Below, piece by piece: positions 23,841-33,275 of a DNA stretch of 39,479 nt. The stretch's first letter is position 1. Every line of letters begins with the position of its first letter. Location: positions 1 through 39,479 of the forward strand of contig DJPV01000019.1 in assembly GCA_002437435.1 (NCBI GenBank), in the 5' to 3' direction. The notes under the pieces are model-generated. The model ran no database searches, was not told the origin of the DNA, and saw only the letters and a program-made list of their open reading frames with translations. The translations under genes were made by a program, and so were the position numbers. This DNA comes from Lachnospiraceae bacterium UBA6403. Its GTDB lineage: Bacteria; Bacillota; Clostridia; Lachnospirales; Lachnospiraceae.

Positions 23841-26456
23841 TTAACGGATTCGTTCCTGTAATTCATTCAGGTATAACAATGCTTTCATCGGAGTCATGTT
23901 AGACAGATCTGCATTCTTGATCTCCTCTAAAATGGCACTTTCTTCCGGATTTGCCAGAAATGACATCTGGGTATCGGAAGCATTTTTATGAAAATCGTTT
24001 GTTATCTTGATATCTTTTAATTTCGTTGTTATATCCGTATCAATCAACTGGTTGCAGATCTCATTTGCACGATTGATCACGATATCCGGTACTCCGGCAA
24101 GTTTTGCTACCTGAATACCATAGCTTCGATCTGCGCCGCCTTTTACGATCTTTCTTAAGAATACGATATCGTCACCGTCTTCTTTTACTGCGATACAGTA
24201 GTTATTCACAGAGGACAACTTACCTTCTAATTCTGTCAGTTCATGATAGTGTGTGGCAAATAATGTCTTTGCACCAAGCAGTTCACTGTTGCTTATGTAT
24301 TCCACAACTGCCCACGCAATACTAAGTCCGTCATATGTACTGGTTCCCCGTCCGATCTCATCTAAGATCAGCAGACTGTTCTTCGTCGCATTCCGAAGGA
24401 TATTTGCAACCTCACTCATCTCTACCATAAAGGTACTCTGTCCGCTTGCAAGATCATCAGATGCACCGACTCTGGTAAAGATACGGTCGCAGATACCGAT
24501 ATTTGCTGACGTAGCAGGAACAAAGCTTCCGATCTGCGCCATTAAAACGATCAGTGCCGTCTGACGCATATAGGTGGATTTACCAGCCATATTCGGTCCG
24601 GTTATGATCGATATCCTGCTCTCAAAATTATTCAGATATGTGTCATTTGATATGAACATGCCGTTGTTCATCATCTTCTCAACGACAGGATGACGGCCTT
24701 CTTTGATATCAATTACACCATCTTCGTTGATCTCCGGACGGACAAACTGATTGGCAGATGCCACATATGATAACGAACAGAGACAGTCTAATAATGCAAT
24801 CTGTCTTGCTGTCTTCTGCACACGCAGGATCTCGCCCGCGATCTTATCTCTGAGTGCAACATAGGTTTCATATTCCAGTGCATATAATTTATCTTCAGAA
24901 CCAAGGATTGAACCGGCAAGATTGTCCAGCTCCTCTGTTGTATATCGTTCTGAATTTGCAAGTGTCTGTTTTCTTATAAAATAATCAGGTACCAGCTCCT
25001 TATAGGAATTGGTCACCTCAAAATAATAGCCAAATACTTTATTAAATTTGATACGCAGATTCTTTATTCCTGTCTTCTGCTTTTCCCGTTCTTCTAATTC
25101 TGCAAGCCATGTCTTACCATCTGTTTTTGCCGATTTTAATGTATCAATTTCTTCCAGATAACCATCCTTAAAAATACCGCCTTCACGGATCAGTATTGGA
25201 GGATCATCATTGATCGAACGCTCTAACAGATCGTAAATATCCTGTAATTCATCCATATTGTCATAGATATCTGCAAGAAGCCCATCCGGATAGATCTGTA
25301 AAAGCTGTCTGATATATGGCAGATAGGAAAGGGATGTCTTAAATGCGATCATATCGCGTGGATTTGCTGACCGCAGAGAGATCCTGGTCATCAGTCGTTC
25401 CAGATCATAGATCGGATTCAGATATTCCCGCATCTCATCACGATTGATCATATCATTATTTAACTGCTCCACTGCATCAAGTCTTGCTTCGATATCCTTC
25501 TTATAGATCAATGGTTGTTCGATCATGCCTCGAAGCATTCGCGCTCCCATTGCTGTCTTGGTCTTATCCAGTACCCATAAAAGAGACCCACGCTTCTGTT
25601 TGTCTCGAAGTGTCTCACAAAGCTCCAGATTTCTTCTGGTCGCTGAATCCAGTATCATGAAATCGTCGATAGAATACAGCACGATATGATTGATATGTGC
25701 AAGGAAATTCTTCTGTGTCTCATGCAGATACTGAAGCAGGACTCCGGAGGATAAGATACAGTCCGGGAAATCTTTCAGTCCCAGTCCATCCATATTATTA
25801 ACGCCGAACTGCCTCATAATTGCATCTTCGCAGAGCATTTGATTAAAATAATGCTCCGGCGCTTCTGAAATAGAAATCTTCATTTTCTCCCTCAGATAAA
25901 TGAAATCCAGATCACAGTTCATAAAAGAATGATTGCCGATGATCTCGGCCGGAGCATATTTGTTGATCTCATCTGTAAGCTTTGATAAGGATGGAACTCT
26001 CGCTGTCTTAAACTCACCGGTCGTTATATCTACCAGTGAGATTCCGAATGCACCATCGTTTTCAACAATACTCATCAGATAATTATTTCTTGTTTCGTCC
26101 AGAATTGCATTTGACATATTTGTACCCGGTGTTACCACCCGGATAACTTCTCGTTTTACAATGCCTTTTGCAAGCTTTGGATCTTCTACCTGTTCACAGA
26201 TTGCTACCTTAAAGCCGTTCTCGATCAGTTTATTCAGATAGGCATCACAGGCATGGTATGGAACGCCACACATCGGTGCACGTTCCGGTTGTCCACAGTC
26301 CCTTCCGGTCAGAGTGATCTCAAGGACCTTGGATGCGGTCAGGGCATCATCAAAAAACATTTCATAGAAATCACCAAGTCTGTAAAATAATATACAGTCC
26401 TTGTACTGATTCTTTACTTCCATATACTGCTGCATCATTGGTGTTAAAGCTGCCAC
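23841..26456 (-). CDS. mutS: DNA mismatch repair protein MutS
   Basis: MutS binds mispairs and small loops. The 871-aa protein has the mismatch-contacting F30-Y31-E32 (GDFYEMF) in the N-terminal domain, a lever/clamp middle and a C-terminal ABC ATPase. Walker A is GPNMAGKS (620-627) and Walker B DEIGRG (699-704). The start is GTG with AGGGG about nine bases upstream; an ATG pair follows at codons 7-8. Length is standard. It is between miaB and mutL. Confidence 0.97.
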   Translation of the reverse strand: MAALTPMMQQYMEVKNQYKDCILFYRLGDFYEMFFDDALTASKVLEITLTGRDCGQPERAPMCGVPYHACDAYLNKLIENGFKVAICEQVEDPKLAKGIVKREVIRVVTPGTNMSNAILDETRNNYLMSIVENDGAFGISLVDITTGEFKTARVPSLSKLTDEINKYAPAEIIGNHSFMNCDLDFIYLREKMKISISEAPEHYFNQMLCEDAIMRQFGVNNMDGLGLKDFPDCILSSGVLLQYLHETQKNFLAHINHIVLYSIDDFMILDSATRRNLELCETLRDKQKRGSLLWVLDKTKTAMGARMLRGMIEQPLIYKKDIEARLDAVEQLNNDMINRDEMREYLNPIYDLERLMTRISLRSANPRDMIAFKTSLSYLPYIRQLLQIYPDGLLADIYDNMDELQDIYDLLERSINDDPPILIREGGIFKDGYLEEIDTLKSAKTDGKTWLAELEEREKQKTGIKNLRIKFNKVFGYYFEVTNSYKELVPDYFIRKQTLANSERYTTEELDNLAGSILGSEDKLYALEYETYVALRDKIAGEILRVQKTARQIALLDCLCSLSYVASANQFVRPEINEDGVIDIKEGRHPVVEKMMNNGMFISNDTYLNNFESRISIITGPNMAGKSTYMRQTALIVLMAQIGSFVPATSANIGICDRIFTRVGASDDLASGQSTFMVEMSEVANILRNATKNSLLILDEIGRGTSTYDGLSIAWAVVEYISNSELLGAKTLFATHYHELTELEGKLSSVNNYCIAVKEDGDDIVFLRKIVKGGADRSYGIQVAKLAGVPDIVINRANEICNQLIDTDITTKLKDIKITNDFHKNASDTQMSFLANPEESAILEEIKNADLSNMTPMKALLYLNELQERIR

Positions 26457-26486
26457 TGTTTTTTACCCCTATTCTATAAATTCGAT

Positions 26487-27938
26487 TTATACAAGTTTAC
26501 CCATATAATAAAAGCCTTTACATTCATCCAGTGAAACATCCCGAATCCCGCCGATCATGGACGGATCACCTTTAAAATGTACCAGAATATTATTTGACAG
26601 ACGTCCGGTTAAAAGTTCAGGATTCTGTTCGCTGACGCTTTCAATCAGTACAGGCATGACCTGTCCTTTATAACGGCAGATTTCCTCACTGCTGATCTCT
26701 GATACACGCTTGATCAGACGGTCAAACCGGTTCTGGATCTCTTCCTTTGTTGCATGATCCTCAAATGTTGCCGCCGGTGTTCCGGTACGCTTGGAATATA
26801 TAAATGTAAATGCCGTATCAAACCGTACCCGGTTCACAACATCCATGGTTTCCAGAAAATCTTCTTCTGTCTCTCCCGGAAAACCGACAATAATATCCGT
26901 TGTAAGTGATATATCAGGAATCCGTCTGCGGATCTTGCCTACTAATTCGAGATAAGATTCCTTTGTATAACGCCGGTTCATCTGTTTTAAGATTCTGGAT
27001 GAACCTGACTGCATTGGAAGGTGAATGTGACGGCAGATCTTTTCGTTTGCTGCGATCACGTCGATCAGTTCATCGGACAGATCTTTTGGATGGGATGTCA
27101 TAAAACGAACACGTTCAATTCCATCAACTTCGGTTACTTTCTGTAATAATTTGGCAAATGACATCGGTTCATCCAATGTCTTTCCATAGGAATTTACATT
27201 CTGACCAAGGAGCATGATCTCTTTTACACCCTCCTTTGAAAGCCGTTTGACTTCTCTTATTATATCTTCCGGCTGTCTGCTTCTTTCCCGACCTCTGACA
27301 TATGGCACGATACAGTATGTACAGAAATTATTACATCCGAACATGATATTGACACCGGACTTAAATGGGAATTCTTTCTTGACCGGCAGATCTTCTACGA
27401 CAAGGCTGGTATCCTTCCAGATATCGACAACCTGTCCTCCTGCTTCAATACGGTTGCAGTAGATCTCCGCCAGCTTAAATACATTATGAGTGCCAAATAC
27501 CATATCTACAAAACGATATTTCTTCTGGATCGTAGCTACGACATCCGGTTCCTGCATCATGCAGCCGCAAAGACCGATCATCTTATCAGGATGCGTTTCT
27601 TTATCATGTTTCATGATTCCAAGATGTCCATAAACTTTTCGATTCGCATTCTCACGGACGGTACAGGTATTATATATAACAAGGTCTGCATCCTCAGAAT
27701 CACAGCTTGTATAACCGATCTCTTCCAGAATACCGGTCAGTTTCTCGGAGTCCCTCACATTCATCTGACACCCATAGGTCTGGATTGAACAGGTAAGATT
27801 TCTTCCTGCTTTTTTTGCAAGTTCCTGATAATACACCCTTGCTTTTTTTATAAAATAATATTGCCGAAATGGTTCTTCGGCAGGACAGGGTTCTGTTATA
27901 TCGATTGTGTCTATTTTCTTATCTATTTCATTTATCAT
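26487..27938 (-). CDS. miaB: tRNA-2-methylthio-N6-dimethylallyladenosine synthase MiaB
   Basis: MiaB is a radical-SAM methylthiotransferase acting on i6A37 of tRNA, the product of MiaA. The 483-aa protein has an N-terminal cluster domain with C57 (YGCQMN), C92 and C126, the radical-SAM triad C202-x3-C206-x2-C209 (FGCNNFCTYC) and a C-terminal TRAM domain (about 415-483). The first 45 residues form an extension typical of clostridial MiaB. GGAG is seven bases before the ATG. It heads the miaB-mutS-mutL-miaA group. Confidence 0.96.
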   Translation of the reverse strand: MINEIDKKIDTIDITEPCPAEEPFRQYYFIKKARVYYQELAKKAGRNLTCSIQTYGCQMNVRDSEKLTGILEEIGYTSCDSEDADLVIYNTCTVRENANRKVYGHLGIMKHDKETHPDKMIGLCGCMMQEPDVVATIQKKYRFVDMVFGTHNVFKLAEIYCNRIEAGGQVVDIWKDTSLVVEDLPVKKEFPFKSGVNIMFGCNNFCTYCIVPYVRGRERSRQPEDIIREVKRLSKEGVKEIMLLGQNVNSYGKTLDEPMSFAKLLQKVTEVDGIERVRFMTSHPKDLSDELIDVIAANEKICRHIHLPMQSGSSRILKQMNRRYTKESYLELVGKIRRRIPDISLTTDIIVGFPGETEEDFLETMDVVNRVRFDTAFTFIYSKRTGTPAATFEDHATKEEIQNRFDRLIKRVSEISSEEICRYKGQVMPVLIESVSEQNPELLTGRLSNNILVHFKGDPSMIGGIRDVSLDECKGFYYMGKLV

Positions 27939-28017
27939 ATTGTTCTCCAGTATGTGTTAAATGCTCTTGCTGAATTTTTGTTATAAACTCGTTGTCGTTA
28001 TTCTTTTAAGTTAAATG

Positions 28018-28590
28018 TCAGTTATTCTTCTTCGTAAATCTGTAGGCTTCTGACGGTGTCAGGATCTGGTCTGGTCTTTCATCAAATGCTTCACAGGAGA
28101 TCTCTGACAATACCTGATAATCATAGGCAAATGCAATTGCTGTAAGTTCTGAATGAAGCTTCATATAGCGGTCATAATATCCGCCGCCATATCCGATCCG
28201 GTGACCGCTCTTATCAAATACGATACCCGGAACGATCAGGATTCCTTCTGCCGGATGAAACACCTCACAGCCTGCAGGCTCTAAGATACCATACACTCCT
28301 GCTTTCAGGTCGTCCAATCCGTGGATCTGATGAAAATGCATATGATCTCCATATACCTTGGGCACAGCAACCACTTTGCCATCTGCAAGTGCCTGTTTTA
28401 TAATCTCAATCGTATCCACTTCATTATCCTGACTGACATAGATCAGCAGATTATTACAGTCTTTATATTCATTTGAATTCAGAAAACGCTCCCGGATCTT
28501 TTCCGATGCAGAAGATACCTGCTCCGGTGTTAAGGTACGTCGCTTTTGTTTATATTGTTTTCTAAGCTCTGTTTTCGTCTGTTCCATCAT
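28018..28590 (-). CDS. 5-formyltetrahydrofolate cyclo-ligase
   Basis: This 190-aa enzyme converts 5-formyl-THF to 5,10-methenyl-THF with ATP. The family glycine motif GYGGGYYDRYM (about 132-142) and N-terminal KTELRKQYKQKRRTL are present. The ATG overlaps the preceding stop as ATGATG, so translation is probably coupled to the DUF896 gene; a second ATG follows directly. Often called fau or ygfA in other bacteria. Confidence 0.93.
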   Translation of the reverse strand: MMEQTKTELRKQYKQKRRTLTPEQVSSASEKIRERFLNSNEYKDCNNLLIYVSQDNEVDTIEIIKQALADGKVVAVPKVYGDHMHFHQIHGLDDLKAGVYGILEPAGCEVFHPAEGILIVPGIVFDKSGHRIGYGGGYYDRYMKLHSELTAIAFAYDYQVLSEISCEAFDERPDQILTPSEAYRFTKKNN

Positions 28591-28808
28591 ACTTTTTTAG
28601 TAGGATCAATATCTTCCAGTCTGGTTATGCTTCCATCCGGTTCTTTGATATCGATATTATTTAATACACTTCTCAGATTTTCTTTCATTGCAAAAATGTA
28701 TTCTTGTCTGAGATTCTTCTGTTCTTCCTTTTCAGCAGGTGTAAGTCCTGCCGGAGTCTTTGATTTCTTATATAGTTCATTGATCCTTGCGATCTTTTTT
28801 TCATCCAT
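28587..28808 (-). CDS. DUF896 (YnzC-family) small protein
   Basis: This 73-aa soluble, highly charged helical protein starts MDEKKIARINELYKKSKTPA and continues GLTPAEKEEQKNLRQEYI, the DUF896 signature. In Bacillus a family member (YnzC) lies in the SOS-regulated operon with yneA, but no LexA box is visible upstream here. Function is unknown; the helical hairpin fold suggests protein or RNA contacts. AGGTGA precedes the ATG by six bases. It overlaps the folate gene start by 4 nt. Confidence 0.92.
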   Translation of the reverse strand: MDEKKIARINELYKKSKTPAGLTPAEKEEQKNLRQEYIFAMKENLRSVLNNIDIKEPDGSITRLEDIDPTKKV

Positions 28809-28914
28809 TTCTATTCACCTGTTCATTTTTATTATTTGTAAATCAGATACTGTTTCTGTTAAATCTGATATTGTCATGTAAACATATGACATAAGTTATT
28901 TGCTATATCCATTG

Positions 28915-29772
28915 TTATTGCAGATATTCCTTATGTGTGATGTATCTTACAACATCAAAATTCGGCTCTTTATATGCTTTAAATAAGGTTCCGACAGATT
29001 CTCCATTTAATGCCCGGCCGAGATTCCCTATATCATCACCGGATAAAATGATCATATCTGCTCCTGAGTTTGTAGCAATCTTTGCTGCAGCGATCTTAGT
29101 CGTCATACCGCCGGTTCCATATCTGGAGCCTGCTCCCTTTGCCATTGCTTCGATCTGATCGTCGATACGTTCTACAACAGGGATCAGGGTTGCATCCGGA
29201 TTGTTTTTCGGATCATCCGTATACAGACCATCGATATCCGTCAAAAGCAGCAACAGATCTGCATTGATCATATTTGCAACAATAGCAGACAAGGTATCAT
29301 TATCTCCGAAATTGATATCGACTTCTTCGATCGCTACGGTATCATTTTCATTTACAACAGGAATGACATCAAGCTGAAGCAGCTCGTTAAAAGTATTTAC
29401 AGCATTATGTCTGCGTTCCTGTGATGTGATTACATCAAATGTCAGAAGAACCTGAGCTGCGATCTGGTGGTATTCATAGAACAGACGCTGATATACCATC
29501 ATAAGCTGTCCCTGACCAACGGCTGCACATGCCTGTCTGAGTGATGTTGTCTTTGGTTTTTTCTGAAGCCCTAATGACTTCGAACCGACACCGATCGCAC
29601 CGGAGGAGACCAGTACGACATCCTTATCCTGATTTTTCAGATCACTGATGATCCGTATCAGTTTTTCAAGCTTTATGTAATCAAGACCTCCTGTTTCTTC
29701 ATGGATCAAAGAAGAAGAACCGATCTTGATCACAATTCTCTTTTTATCTTTTAAGTATAAACGATCTTCCAT
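28915..29772 (-). CDS. proB: Glutamate 5-kinase ProB (without PUA domain)
   Basis: This is the first enzyme of proline synthesis, phosphorylating glutamate. The 285-aa protein has the amino-acid-kinase core (IVIKIGSSSL, VSSGAIGVG, ENDTVAIEE, FGDNDTLSA, LLTDIDGLY, GTGGMTTKI). It lacks the C-terminal PUA domain present in E. coli ProB (367 aa), as do several Firmicutes enzymes. No proA neighbour is present in this window. The start has GAGG about 13 bases upstream, a loose spacing. Confidence 0.94.
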   Translation of the reverse strand: MEDRLYLKDKKRIVIKIGSSSLIHEETGGLDYIKLEKLIRIISDLKNQDKDVVLVSSGAIGVGSKSLGLQKKPKTTSLRQACAAVGQGQLMMVYQRLFYEYHQIAAQVLLTFDVITSQERRHNAVNTFNELLQLDVIPVVNENDTVAIEEVDINFGDNDTLSAIVANMINADLLLLLTDIDGLYTDDPKNNPDATLIPVVERIDDQIEAMAKGAGSRYGTGGMTTKIAAAKIATNSGADMIILSGDDIGNLGRALNGESVGTLFKAYKEPNFDVVRYITHKEYLQ

Positions 29773-29787
29773 TTTATATCTGAAACC

Positions 29788-31425
29788 TCACATTCTCTCA
29801 TTTCCGGCTGATTCTTCCGGTATCATAAATTTTGACATAATCGCCTCAAAAACTTTTATTCCGTCAACGGCAGCGGATGTTATACCTCCTGCATATCCTG
29901 CACCCTCTCCGCAAGGATAGATGCATGTATGTGCAGAAGCCAGATTCTCATCACGTAATATCTTTATCGGCGAAGACGTTCTGGCTTCCACGCCGCTTAA
30001 TACTGCATCATCATCTGCAAAACCGGGTATCACCCGGTCAAATGACAAAACACCATCTATTATAGCATCTCTGATATACTCTGGCAAACAACAATTCAGG
30101 TTGGAAAACGTATAAGTTCCCTTTATGCAAGGCTCGATCTTACCGGCCTCCGTGGACACTCTGCCCTCTCTAAAATCACCAAAACGCTGTACCGGAACTA
30201 CACCTTTTCCTGCCTGATATGCCTTTTCTTCAAGCTCTCTCTGAAAATACATACCGGCAAGCGGATGATCTCCCGGATAATCTTCCGGCGTAACATTTAC
30301 AACGATCGCACTGTTTGAATTATTCGCTTTTCGGTCACTGTAACTCATACCATTGACACATATTCTCCCAGGTTCTGAGGATGCATTTACAACGTAACCA
30401 CCGGGACACATGCAGAAAGAATAGACTGCCCGTCCGTTCGCTGCCTGATGCACCAGCTTATAATCTGCTGTCGGCAGTAAATCTTCATAATCGGGATGAT
30501 ATCCGTACTGTGCTTCATTGATAAAGGTTCTTGGATGTTCAATCCGGAGTCCCATTGCAAACGGCTTCTGTTCCATCGGAATTCCACGTTTACAGAGCAT
30601 TTCAAAGGTATCTCTTGCACTGTGACCGATCGCAAGTATCACCGCATTACTTTTTAATTCATATGATTCCTCAGGTGTTGAAAACTTCTTTACATCTATG
30701 AGCGTTGTTTCAGGATCAATCACTTTTATATCTGTTACAAGCTGCTCAAATCGCACCTCTCCACCGAGTCGGATGATTTCATTTCTTATATTCTTGACTA
30801 TAGTCAATAATACATCTGTGCCAATATGCGGTTTATTTACATATAATATTGAAGGATCTGCACCAAATTCAACAAATGTCTTAAGAACTGCAGTCCTTCT
30901 TCCTGATTTATCCTTAATTACAGTATTTAATTTACCGTCAGAAAATGTTCCGGCTCCACCTTCGCCAAATTGAACATTACAGTTTGGATTTAACGGAAGC
31001 TCCTTTTTCCAGTATCCATTTACACAGGCTGTTCGTTCATCAACCGCCATACCACGTTCCAAAATGATCGGACGATATCCCTCTCTTGCAAGAAAAAGTC
31101 CTGCAAATAAACCTGCCGGCCCGCTTCCAATAATGACCGGTCGATACTGCATCGGTGCTGTTCCCGGCTTCGGTATCTGGTATATCGTCTCACTAGTTGA
31201 CATAATATTTTTATTGTGAACTTTTCGTAATAGTTTTTCTTCGTTGTCACAGATCACATCTATAGCTGCCACATAATGGATCTGATCCTTCTTACGGCTG
31301 TCAATTGATAATTTGGCTATTTTATATGTAGGGACATACGAAAGCTTCAGATTTTTCTTAATTACAGCCTCTATGTCATCTGCCGTATAGCCAATTTTTA
31401 ATTTAATATTATTTATACGAATCAT
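29788..31425 (-). CDS. FAD-dependent dehydrogenase (COG2509 type)
   Basis: This 545-aa flavoprotein has an N-terminal about 90-residue domain followed by the dinucleotide-binding motif VIIGSGPAGLFAGLFLAREG (97-116) and a GEGGAGTFSDGKL motif (about 156-168). Near the C-terminus is PCGEGAGYAGGITSAAVDG. It belongs to a widespread, biochemically uncharacterised dehydrogenase family. It overlaps the upstream flavoprotein by 17 nt, which indicates coupling. Its substrate is unknown. Confidence 0.85.
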   Translation of the reverse strand: MIRINNIKLKIGYTADDIEAVIKKNLKLSYVPTYKIAKLSIDSRKKDQIHYVAAIDVICDNEEKLLRKVHNKNIMSTSETIYQIPKPGTAPMQYRPVIIGSGPAGLFAGLFLAREGYRPIILERGMAVDERTACVNGYWKKELPLNPNCNVQFGEGGAGTFSDGKLNTVIKDKSGRRTAVLKTFVEFGADPSILYVNKPHIGTDVLLTIVKNIRNEIIRLGGEVRFEQLVTDIKVIDPETTLIDVKKFSTPEESYELKSNAVILAIGHSARDTFEMLCKRGIPMEQKPFAMGLRIEHPRTFINEAQYGYHPDYEDLLPTADYKLVHQAANGRAVYSFCMCPGGYVVNASSEPGRICVNGMSYSDRKANNSNSAIVVNVTPEDYPGDHPLAGMYFQRELEEKAYQAGKGVVPVQRFGDFREGRVSTEAGKIEPCIKGTYTFSNLNCCLPEYIRDAIIDGVLSFDRVIPGFADDDAVLSGVEARTSSPIKILRDENLASAHTCIYPCGEGAGYAGGITSAAVDGIKVFEAIMSKFMIPEESAGNERM

Positions 31426-32686
31426 ATATACTCTTTCCTGCTTTCATTCCTGTGATAACTGCCCACATAAGATTATATCCACCGCATTTCCCGTCTACAT
31501 CTAATAATTCTCCTGTAACATAACATCCGGGAACAACCTTTAACTCCATTGTTTCAGGATTTACAAATCTCGTGTCTGCTCCTCCACGTGTAACCTGCGC
31601 CTCTGTAATTTTTGCTGTATCTGTGATCTTAAACTGCAGATCGCAGAGTATGTCTGCCAGCTCCATCAGTTCTTTTTCAGATAATTCCCGTACATTCTTT
31701 TTTCCTATATTGCATTTCTTTATTATATATGTTCCGAGCTTTTCATGCACCAGACCATTCAAACAGGCCTGAATATTCCGTTCTGGATTGTTCTTTTTAA
31801 ATGTTCTCAGATACTTTAATATATCTTCTTTATTCATAGTCGGTATCGGTGATATATGAAGCCGGACATGTCCGCCGGCTTCTAAGGCTTCACCGATCAC
31901 ATGGCTCTGATTGAATACTACAATGCCGGAAATACAGGTATCGGTAAACTGTACCTCTCCAAACTCCGGTTCGTTTTTTGAGTCTGAATTTTCTCCACAC
32001 TCAACATAGACACCTGCTTTGCAGCGAACACCTGATAATTCAGATATATCTTCCCTGCATTTTACCTTGCATAATGCCGGATAGAACTGGTAAACAGGAA
32101 CGCCTAACTGTTCCAGCAGATCTAAGCCGACATCTGTCCCACCAAGAACCGGAGCTGCCAATCCGCCACATGAAAGAACGACATTTTTTGTATGATACAT
32201 GGTATTGTTTGTTTTTATCTCATAGATATGATCTTTGTTTACAGATATCTCTGTCACTTGTTCTCCGGTGTGAATTTCGATCCCATTCTTTTTTAAAGCA
32301 TCAGTAAATGCCCATACAACAGTTGAAGCCTGTCTGGACATCGGATAATAATATCCATTTTCATCTGAAATCATTACACCTATCTGCTCAAAAAATGAAA
32401 TTACTTTTTTATAATCAGCCGATGCTATCACCTTATAAGGGAAAAACTCATTATTACTGAAATAACAGTTTATATCAAATGCCTGATTTGCGATATTGCA
32501 CTTTCCGTTTCCTGTCGCATAGATCTTCTTCCCGATCTTTTTATTCTTTTCAAGCAACAGAATTTTAAGTTGTTTTTCCGGTACCGAAGCTGTCTTTTTA
32601 TCTGAAATTATATTTGGATCTGCGGCACAGACAGCCGCAGTCATGCCGGATGCTCCTGCTCCAATAACGATCATATCATATATCAT
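31409..32686 (-). CDS. HI0933-like flavoprotein (aminoacetone oxidase family)
   Basis: This 425-aa Rossmann-fold flavoprotein starts MIYDMIVIGAGASGMTAAV and has KIYATGNGKCNIAN and the C-terminal VTGELLDVDGKCGGYNLMWA motif, hallmarks of the HI0933/YhiN family. Many genomes label it aminoacetone oxidase-like; the biological reaction is uncertain. AGGAGAG precedes the ATG. It is coupled by overlap to the next flavoprotein. Confidence 0.87.
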   Translation of the reverse strand: MIYDMIVIGAGASGMTAAVCAADPNIISDKKTASVPEKQLKILLLEKNKKIGKKIYATGNGKCNIANQAFDINCYFSNNEFFPYKVIASADYKKVISFFEQIGVMISDENGYYYPMSRQASTVVWAFTDALKKNGIEIHTGEQVTEISVNKDHIYEIKTNNTMYHTKNVVLSCGGLAAPVLGGTDVGLDLLEQLGVPVYQFYPALCKVKCREDISELSGVRCKAGVYVECGENSDSKNEPEFGEVQFTDTCISGIVVFNQSHVIGEALEAGGHVRLHISPIPTMNKEDILKYLRTFKKNNPERNIQACLNGLVHEKLGTYIIKKCNIGKKNVRELSEKELMELADILCDLQFKITDTAKITEAQVTRGGADTRFVNPETMELKVVPGCYVTGELLDVDGKCGGYNLMWAVITGMKAGKSIYDSYK

Positions 32687-32722
32687 TTGTTCTCTCCTTT
32701 TAAATCATCCCATATTCTAGCA

Positions 32723-33163
32723 TTAACTGGAACATGATTCAAGGAAAGTAAATAATTCTTTTGCTTTTTGAAATTTTATCCCATTTTCTATTCTTTTTTT
32801 CATATCATTTTCCAGTTGATCCATCCGAATGTCGGTAAATTCATACAGGCTTCCTTTCTCGGTAAAAACTGCAACATAACCATTCAGATCACTGACCAGA
32901 AAATGATAGCTCTCTTCTGTAGTTTCTTCTGTCTCAGTGTTTTCTTTTTTTGATATAGTTTCGACCATATCCACGCTGTCAACTGCTTCCGTAGTTTCTT
33001 CTGAATCTGTTCTGTCAACCGTCCAGATATATTCTTCGACATTGGCCTGCCCTTTCGCTGTATCATTGCATCCGCGGGAATTCTTATAGATCGAATAAGA
33101 GCAGTAAAATGCAAATAAAAAAAGCAGCACTGCTCCGCCGATCAAAAAAAGTACTTTTTTCAT
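32723..33163 (-). CDS. Membrane protein with BofC C-terminal-like region
   Basis: This 146-aa bitopic protein has one membrane segment (about 5-26), a low-complexity acidic/Thr-rich linker (about 50-85, EETTEA and TEETTEES) and a C-terminal region (86-146). The latter, beginning YHFLVSDLNGYVAVFTEKGS, resembles the BofC C-terminal domain of spore-formers. BofC controls a sporulation protease checkpoint in Bacillus; a similar role here is only suggested. The ribosome binding site AGAGGTGA is partly paired in an 8-bp stem (33167-33174/33184-33191). Confidence 0.65.
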   Translation of the reverse strand: MKKVLFLIGGAVLLFLFAFYCSYSIYKNSRGCNDTAKGQANVEEYIWTVDRTDSEETTEAVDSVDMVETISKKENTETEETTEESYHFLVSDLNGYVAVFTEKGSLYEFTDIRMDQLENDMKKRIENGIKFQKAKELFTFLESCSS

Positions 33164-33166
33164 ATA

Positions 33167-33191
33167 ATAATCACCTCTTATCAGTGATTAT
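33167..33191 (-). other. Stem that overlaps the ribosome binding site of the BofC-like gene
   Basis: ATAATCAC (33167-33174) and GTGATTAT (33184-33191) form a perfect 8-bp stem with a 9-nt loop. On the minus strand the GGTGA part of AGAGGTGA falls in the stem, so translation may be damped or regulated. AU-rich, hence weak. Confidence 0.5.
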
Positions 33192-33213
33192 CTGCATTTT
33201 ACAGCTAAATATA

Positions 33214-33258
33214 CAAAAAAGATGTCTGCCATATCATATCCGATACGACAGACATCTT
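33214..33258 (-). terminator. Terminator after the DUF3048 gene
   Basis: AAGATGTCTG (33219-33228) pairs with CAGACATCTT (33249-33258); inner TATC/GATA extends the stem, and six T follow on the minus strand. It closes the transcription unit that contains yqfD, phoH, ybeY and the lipoprotein gene. Confidence 0.88.
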
Positions 33259-33275
33259 AAAAGTCTGTTTAAGTT

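Noticed and set aside
28842..28869. Small inverted repeat ATCAGAT/ATCTGAT before the DUF896 gene
   Set aside because: Only 7 bp of AT-rich pairing with no promoter or U-run context; within chance expectation.
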